Assembly (NCBI GenBank): GCA_002633005.1
Contig: NMRA01000050.1
Coordinates: 323,679 to 387,678 of the forward strand
DNA: 64,000 nucleotides
Source of the DNA: Phoronis australis
Lineage: Eukaryota; Phoronida; Phoronidae
Direction of reading: 5' to 3'
The notes under the pieces are model-generated. The model was not told where the DNA came from, did no database searches, and saw nothing but the letters and a program-made list of their open reading frames with translations. Below are positions 12,801 through 21,800 of the stretch, piece after piece. The translations under genes were made by a program, and so were the position numbers. How positions within the stretch are numbered: position 1 is the first letter of the stretch; each line of letters begins with the position of its first letter.

Positions 12801-15800
12801 AACAAGCAGATAGGAATTGATATCTTGTGTGAATTTTCATTATACCAGTCTCTTTATGAAGGTTTTCGATGTTAATATCTCACACCAGCTCCCAGAATAA
12901 TCCGGACAGCCCTATTTGTGCATCACTTTGGCAACATTGTGTTTAGATTTGAACTCTAGAAATATTTCATTAGTGATTATTTGAAGGTGTCTTGGATCGC
13001 ATTTTGAGATGCTTTAGTGTATGTCCCTATTGGGATGACGTATTCCGTCCACAGATGCTGAGCACCGGGCCGAAGAGATGTCCAGCTATGTCCAGCAGAT
13101 CCAGGACATGACCAAGAGTCTGTCCACTCTTCAGCCACTGAATGTTGACGTAGGTGACGTACATGACTCAGATACAGACAGCGAGGCCGCCACTCACGTC
13201 ACTGACAGGTCAAGGTGAGAAGGGGTGCAGTCTTGTTCCTTGCCTCATTGCTCATGAAATTTAAAAACAGGCAACAAATAACTTCCTGTAAATCATTTTA
13301 CAGAAACAGATGTCACTATTTTTGTGGAGTGGAGCAACAGAAAGTTTTAAAATTTTCATTAGTAGCATCACCTAAAGTCATGTATCTTCAATGAAGCTAA
13401 AGTTCTTGAAAATTTCAATTATGCCTGGTTGTGTGATTGAACATGAATGTTCAAAATAAATTTTAAAGTAGCCAAATGTCCATTTACTGTATTTCCGACC
13501 ATATGTTCGTAGGAACTTATTCAGAAATATTGATTACCAATTTCTGGGCTTGTGTGTAAACATTCAATAATAATACTCTTCATTCCACGTTGATAGTCAG
13601 CTTTTATTGACAGACAGTACTTATTGGCTGTAGTTGCAAGGTAACTTTGGTTCATTAAGCCTTGTTCTGAAATTGGACTTGTTTGTAAATGTTCTGAATA
13701 ACACCTGTTGACATCTGTGCAGCCCTGCCTCGGTCACAATTTACCACATTCAAGATGGATCAGACCCGTCTGACTTGGTGGATGGCATTGCACGAGTTCA
13801 GTTGGAGGGACATGCGCTTACAAGGGACGAAGTTGTGATCGAGCGACGAGATTCAATGACATCACAAGACTCGGTCACTGTCTACTATGAGGAAGAGTGG
13901 GATGAAGCCACAAAATCCTGGAAACGTGTCAAGAATGAGCAGCAAACAAAACTGAAGATTGATGTGAATGGTGCAGCAGAAACATCAGAGATTACTTACG
14001 ACTTTCAGGTAGGTACACGGCTCAATGTTTTAGCAGTAACTGAATGAAGTCAGTCTCATCCATTTGTACTCTGTAAGTTGGTTGGCATCCTCTTACCATC
14101 TGTCCATGTTTTTGTTTGTCGGCTGATGATTTTTTAATTGACGTTTCACGGGGTTGATTAAATTTGACGTTTATATCGCAATAAGTATTGAGTCAGTTAC
14201 ATCATGTGCATCATGACACCAATGATGCATGGGGTAAGGGGGACACTGAAAGGTTAACATTGACTTGACAGTCATAAAAATAAATTAAATTTGTAATACC
14301 AGGGCTTGATTTGGCAGTCGCATAGTCAATGAGACCTCAGATTTTGTTTGGTGACCTAATAAAAATCCTAGTTCGCCACACAGTTTTCATACACACAGCC
14401 CAGTAGGCTGTAAAAGAATTACAGATGGATGTCAAAATGGTTCAACAAAAATGTGAAGGGTCCATTTGTGAGTCATGCACAGGTAACATGTGGCAACCAT
14501 CTGCTTCTGCCTTAGAAAGGAGACTGTGCAGGATATTGAGTCTGAGGGGTGGAGATGGGGGATTTGATCATTACCAAGCACACGAGACACCCCTAATTTG
14601 TGGTTCAACTGCCAAAAACACCACCTGGATGATCTTGGGTACAGAGGCACTTTATTTGCCAAGTTCACAGTTTTCTCTCTTCAGGTATCTTAATTATTTA
14701 TTTCGTTTTCGGCTTTTTCAGATTATGTGTCATTTGCAGGGACGAGGACTTACGCAATCCCCTGTACAAGGTCCTTATTTGGCGACCTGGAAATTTTGTC
14801 GGGTCGCATTTTATGAGTTGACTTCATGCTAAGCCTTGAGCCCTGGCTATAATTTCACCACCAACCTTGGCTTTTTTAAAGTGGTTAAGTTGAACTGTTT
14901 ATTTATTGCCAGGTTGACCATGTACCAACACCATTCCAGTCGGATGATGAGTTTACATTTGGCCAACTCAAGAAAACAGATAGTGAAGAGACTTTGACTG
15001 GAGACACTGAAGAGACCCTTGACTCAGTAAGGGATGAACAGACACCAGTGCCACCTATTGTCGCTGATGCCTTGAGTGAGGAGAAGACACAAGTGCAACC
15101 TACAGTTCTTAAAGAAAACTTTGTGGAAGACAGTGGGACGTTGAAAACTGGAGTAGACGCTGTTAAAGCAAAGCCTAATGCTAGTGTTGCAGCATTAGAG
15201 AGCAAAACTGTAGAGACAAAACCTGTGGAAGAAGTGAAAATGGAACCTGAGGAGTTTATCATTACTTCAGAAGATAAGATCTTTATGGGTAGGTCATGAT
15301 TGATTAATAGTAATTTAACTCAGCCTGCAGTAATTTGCATAGGGCTTTTTATAATAATCTGTTGGTCTTGTATCGATTTAGGCTCATCTCAACTCAACAA
15401 AATACAAAGGTGCCTCTGGTCTACTGACGTCNAGATGAGACTACTGTATTGCTTCTTGTGGCAATTTCGCCTTTTCTATATGCCCCTTTAACTACCAAGT
15501 CGCTTGGTAGACCTTCATAAAAATTGACAGTTATATTTCTAATATGTAGCAAAAGACCTGTCCATTTTCACTTGGTTCTATCATTTCCTGTGCTCCTTTG
15601 TTGCAATTAAGTTTTTTTGGTTTTGTTATCCACCTTTCTATCTTGCAAATGGTTTGAAGAATCATTGCTAAATTTGCCGAACATGTTTCTGTTCACTGAA
15701 AACTGATTGATGTTTTTGAATTTTTTCGGCTACAGTTTTACCGCTTAATGGCAGTTTCTTGGTTTATTTCAATATCTACTTGGTTCTCCATAACATTTGG

Positions 15801-18800
15801 CAGATAAGATCTAATCCAGTAGAGAACAACACTTGCTCATTGTTAAAAGACCTATAAAGTGCCACTTGTGGTAGTTTTATTGGTTTAGTATTCACTTTCA
15901 CTTGTGGTACCCACCTCAGTGTCTCTATTGGCCAAGCCCTAAAAGAATCACCGTGGTTAATGGGCTTATGTTAAGGTCAGCATGGCTGACATGGCATTTT
16001 GGACGGTTTGGACTGCCACAGTGCCCACTAGTTGCAAATTTAGTTTCCTTGTAGTAATCACAAAACCTTCTAGTATTGTATTTGCCTACTTTTGGATGAC
16101 AAACATTGCACCTCGTAAATTTAGTTCCGTTGCAAGTCCATTCACAAATAATCATTTGATGACTAGGCACAATAGCATCATTATAAATTCTTTCAAGTTT
16201 AACAAAAACGCTATTTTATTATGACAAAAGTTTGATTAAAGTGCCAAATAATTATGTCCGAGTTTGCTGTGTCTCACTAGAGTTCTATCAAAGTCTTTCG
16301 AGTTTATTTTGAAAACTGCTTTTCCAAGCATTGCTGTTAAATATTTGTAGTTTTTTTAGTTTGAGCAATACAGTTGTTCCTGAAATTTCTTACATGCTTA
16401 ATTTACAGTTCCTTCTTTGAACCGCACCAGTACCAAAGCCAAAGCACAGAGTCCATCTACGGGTAAAATGGTGGAAATAACGGCAGCGCGGCGAGGCCAT
16501 GAAGATGAAGAAGCCTTTTATGGCCAAGATGGGTCAGTGCGCGGAGTCAAGGGTCAAGTGAGGTCGCGAATGGCAGAACTGAGTTTCACTCAATTGGATG
16601 ATGCAGACACATCTATAACTGAAAAAACGCCAACCAAAATGGCTGCTTCTGTAACGCAAAGTCCAGTGAAAACCAGTCTCTCTGCGTCTGTTGAGCCCGT
16701 AAGTAAAATCAAAACAGACTCCTCTACAAGTGATGTGATTATTTCAAAGCCATCAAAGACTGTACCTCATAAGAGATCGAGCATTTCTTCATTTGTGTTG
16801 AAGTCGTCTGCCACAAATCCAACAAAGACTCCCCTACAGGATAATTTGGTCACTAGTTGTGTGTCTCCTGGCCAATCACAAGATCACTCGTCATCGACTG
16901 CGGACATGGAGAGTGTATTACAAGCCCAGTACAACCAGCTTCAAGTTCAGTTTACTATGTGGCAACAGCAGCTGATTCAGGTTTGTGTGTTTTACACTTC
17001 TCTCTGTTTACACTTCTCTCTGTTTACACTTCTCTCTGTTTTCTCACATGATCAATGTTTACAGCATATTCCAGAATAGGAAAATGGCTTGTTCTGTGTT
17101 CTGATTTGACATTTGACATACAAGCATGTCTTCTCTGTTACTGTGTAAATGCGACTGTTGGCCATGCCCAATTGAATTTGAGTTTTGTTCACTTAAGGAT
17201 ATCTAAAACCTTATTCACAAAAATTGGCCATTTTTACAATGTTTCACATGTGTCTAGCAAAATACCTTATCTTCATTCTCAGGAAAGTTCAAATACAAAA
17301 TGTATATTGCGTGGCAAGACAAAAATACCTGACATTTTGCGAGTTGGTTTGTCAGAAACTAAACAAAAAGGCTAATTGAAAATAACTAACAGCATGTTTG
17401 AGGTAACAAGTGAAGTTTTCATTTAAATAAGGTCTCATTAAAATCAACCTAGGAGTTATTTTCCTATGAATGTACCGTTCTTAAAAATAAAATTTTGACT
17501 TGTAAAAGGTTTTTACATAAAATTAATAATGGTACATAAATACAAAAAGTATTTTTGTATTCCCTTTCAGAAAATATATACTTTTACAAGTTGATAAAAC
17601 TCTTTTTTTGATTTACGAGTTAGAATGGAGGCGACTAAATAAGGTTTGAGATAACCTTAAGTATGAACCAACGGTCTTTCTGCAGAATCAAGAGACATTG
17701 GCCAAGAAACAGATAGCTCCTCAGGACCAGTCACTGCAGCTGCAGGGACTGCGTGAGCAGATGGAGCTACAACAGCAGATGATGCTGCAATTACAGCAGA
17801 ATATGGCCTCATTAAAGGCAGAGCATTCTGGGGTCACAGCTGAAGTGAAAGGTCAAAGGTCAGTGGAGGGCAGCGAGAAGGAGATGGTAATTGTTGACAA
17901 GAAGTCAGAGGTTACAGTTGAGCAGCAATCTGTGGTACAAATGAGACACAATGTCAAGTCTATACGGCCCATGTCGGAGGTTGTTAATAAGGAAAAGCCA
18001 GTAATAATGCGTAAACAGCAAGAGGTCAAGGTTCAAAGACCAAAGTCAGAAGTACCGCCTACTCACCCTGTTGTCACAGAAGCCAGCATTGTAAACTTCA
18101 AGGTGAGTATGACTGAATGATAGATAACTGACGTGTACACTCGTTATATTCATGATTTCACTATGCTTTATTTGTCTTTGTGCCATATGTGTTCATTCAT
18201 TTTTTAATTAGCATGATTTTCTAAGCCCTGTGTTTCTATTTTTTAACAGTATGAAAGTTTGATAAACTCTGCTTAACTTTCACAAGGATTAGTGCTGTAC
18301 TTTCTCAACTTAGGCAAATCTCAAACCAGCTTCCCAGAGACAGCTGTCCACAGACTCCAGGTTTGGACCAAAGCTTACTCCGCGTGAACTCCTGTTGAAA
18401 GATCTCGCCAACTCAGGAGGAATAGCGGCTTTGAAACAGGTGTAGTAGCATGTTTTGGTCCAATCATTCACTAAGCATTTATTAAGCTTGCGCTAGACTT
18501 TAAAGATATTAGCCAAAATGGCTAGAGCATTTGAAAACTTTTAGCCATTTCCAAAAATTATTAGTCAAATACTTAATCTTTCCCAACCCCGGCTATTGTC
18601 TAAAATACAGCCTTTTTATTTTTCATGTTACGCACAGGTTATTTTTTATAATGTACTGTAAGAAAAGATGTTTGCCTTTTAAGAAAAAAAAAGAAATATT
18701 CAGCATATAGCAAAAACACTGGCTATACGTTGACCTATCCCTGTGCCAGCAAGTAGCCTTGGTGCAAAGCTGATACTAAACATAATTATAGCTTTGTGCC

Positions 18801-21800
18801 AATGTGGATGAAAAACTGACCAGATAAAATCTGACACAAATTTATTGTCATTAAAAACTACATTCTTCCTAAATTACTGGTTTTATATCCAGACCTTCCT
18901 AACTGTTGCATATTTTTGGCCATTGAATTCACTGCAACCTCCATTTTTTCCTGTGTCTATCTTTTGACAATTTTTGCTCTGTTCTTTCAGACTGGCAATT
19001 TTGAGCCGCGTAACTCTCAACGGTTTGAGGCAACAACAATGAAGTCTGAGCCAGTCACTATTCCAACTGTTGCCCCTCTCAATGTACCAGCCCCTCCGCC
19101 ACCGCCGCCATCGGCCCCACCTCCTGTGAGATCCGTCTCTGCACCGGCAGCTGTTGCTCCTAAACCTGCCACTTCTAAGCCGTCAAAGGCATTCGAGCCT
19201 GCTCTGGACCCTCGTGAGGAATTGATGATTGCAATCCGCAGCATGGGCGGCCGGAACGGTCTGCGCAAGGCGAGTGAGCCTACTAAAGACTAATACCACA
19301 GGGCGACGCCAAACGTAAATTGGAGTGCACATGTGTCGTAGTGTAGTTGCGTGTGCCTCATCCTACTCCACTCTCTGTCTTCTGTTTCACATCTCTAACA
19401 AGATTTCTCACATGACAATAATATTTATATCTGCCTATCATACTTGTGCATATTTTAGCGTAATGCACCTATGTGTAAATTAAGCTGCTACTATATCCAG
19501 AAGATGGTGCATGTACTCACATGTTGAACACTTCAGTAAACATTGGAGTAAAAATTGTTGGAAAGTGCATTATTTTGGTATTTGTGCCTAAATTTGCTGT
19601 AGGTTTATGCTTAAGGTTTAGTGGCAATTACATTGATGCCAATTTCATATGTCTTTCAAAGCTAATTCTTATGCGAAGACATCTTTGAATCGCATTAACT
19701 GATGACAATTAACCAAGACATGTAAGCATGGACTGACATCTTCAAAGATTTTGATCTTTCCCAGTCCAGTGAGAATGATATAAATTTCAACACCTGAATG
19801 TTCTGCTACAGTTGGTTCTGTCCTATTTTCCCTTGGTAACTTGGAGTTAGCTCCCCTAGCAGTAGATAGACTAGTGTCTTCCCAGTCTGCCCTTTTAAGC
19901 TGCAGTCACAAAGATTCTTTAGAATGATGAGCTCCTACGATGTCCCAGTTGCTATGAATTGCACACTTTTGTTGAGTGGCCATTGCTCTTTTAACCTTTA
20001 AAGTCCGTACGTCTGCCATTCAGTTCGCAAGATCATCTCGGGCATTCTTAAGAAAATTAATGTGTATGGTTGACTTGGAATATTGTTACGGTGATCTTAT
20101 GATTTTTATTTCAAAAAGCTGTCATACAGCACCCATATGTGTGACTCATGGCATTCGCAAGTTGTTGGTAAAAATAATCTTACAACTTTGGCCACATTAG
20201 ATATGCTGGAAACTGGAAACATTTGATTTTTTGCTCACTCGATAACCCCGTAATTTATGTACCCTATTTCCTTAGGTTCCATGTCTGAAGATGTTATACT
20301 TTGAAAACCTTGCAAAGATAGAGAATTTGGTTATATAAGAGTATTTCAAATACACAAATTACGTACTTCTTCCTTTGACGTGCTTACAAACACTTCCTGG
20401 TATCTGTATGAACCTCCGTTCTGAGGGCATTCTTACTAATGCTGCAAGAAGCCCACTTAAGTAGAATATGAGACGTTAAGATCACTGCCAGACTTCGAGG
20501 TTTTAAAATGTCCTCCTAACTTTACACAACTTACAAACATCTCAGTTCTTAAAATGTTTTGAGACATTCGTGCCGCTGTGCAATGAGTGGTCTTTTGCAA
20601 AATGTTTATGAAAATCTTGGACAAGGAGTCTATGAATGCTGTATTCTCATATCGCTGCCTTAAGAAGTCCCATACAACATAGAAAAAACGTTTGCGCATT
20701 TTTGACATCCGTTCGTAAGAGTTTTTGTGACTGAGCACTGTCCAGGAACACTATCGTCCATCGCTAACCTTTCACCATTTCCCCTTTATTATGCTCCCCC
20801 ATATTTATATGTGGGTGCATGTGAGTGCATGTTGTTACCTCTGTACTTTCGAAGGTTCTTGATGGATTTTCATGAAGTTCAGCTAATAGGTTTTTAGTAA
20901 GGAGATATCAATGGCATTCCGTTTTCGGGCAGATTTGACTCAGTTTACGCTATTATTGTGTCCGTTTTCTGGCGACCGCCTTTCTATCTCAAATCGCTCA
21001 TAGGATCATTATAAAAATTTTCAGATGTGTTTCTAATGACAGGGTTACGAATGACTATGATTTTCAGACGGTTTGGCTACTTGGTTGCACCCTTGTGGCA
21101 ATTTTGTTTTTTTGGGGGCCGTTTGCAGCCGAATCTCCTTAACCCTTTGTGAAATTTAAAAAATGCGTTCCTATGGAACCGATAACAAATGGTAACGAGT
21201 ACCCAACTGTTCCAAATGCCGCTGTGCCCACTAGTGGCAAAATGTTTTTTACATTAATGTATTTTTATGAAATTTGGTAATTTTAGGTTTCTATTAAGGA
21301 GACAATGCCGTCTCATTTTAGACAGATTTGATGTTTTTTGCACCACCTAGTAGTCATTTAAAATTTTTGCGTACTTTTTTGACTTTCATTTCTCTATATG
21401 CCAAACCAGTCAAAGGATCATAATGAAAATTTACTGTTGTGTTCCCGATGCGAAGACCACGGCTGATGTTGATTTTCTGATGGTTTCGCTTACCTGGCGC
21501 ACTCTAGGAGCAATTTAGCTTTTTTGCATCTTCGGATATATCTCCTAAACCACTGAAGGATATTTGTGAAATTTGGGGATGTCCTCCTGTGGAGATGGAA
21601 ACAGATGACAATTAGTTTCAGACCAATTAGAGTATAGCTGTGCCCCCTAGTGTCAAATTTAGTTGTTTTTACCTTTGCCTCTGTATCTTTAGTTCCTTGG
21701 CTTATTTTTATTATGCACCCACATATTTATATGAGTACGCATTATGCTGTCATCTCCATCCGTCCGGCATCCGCTGCTCTATCTCCAAACGCCTTGACGT

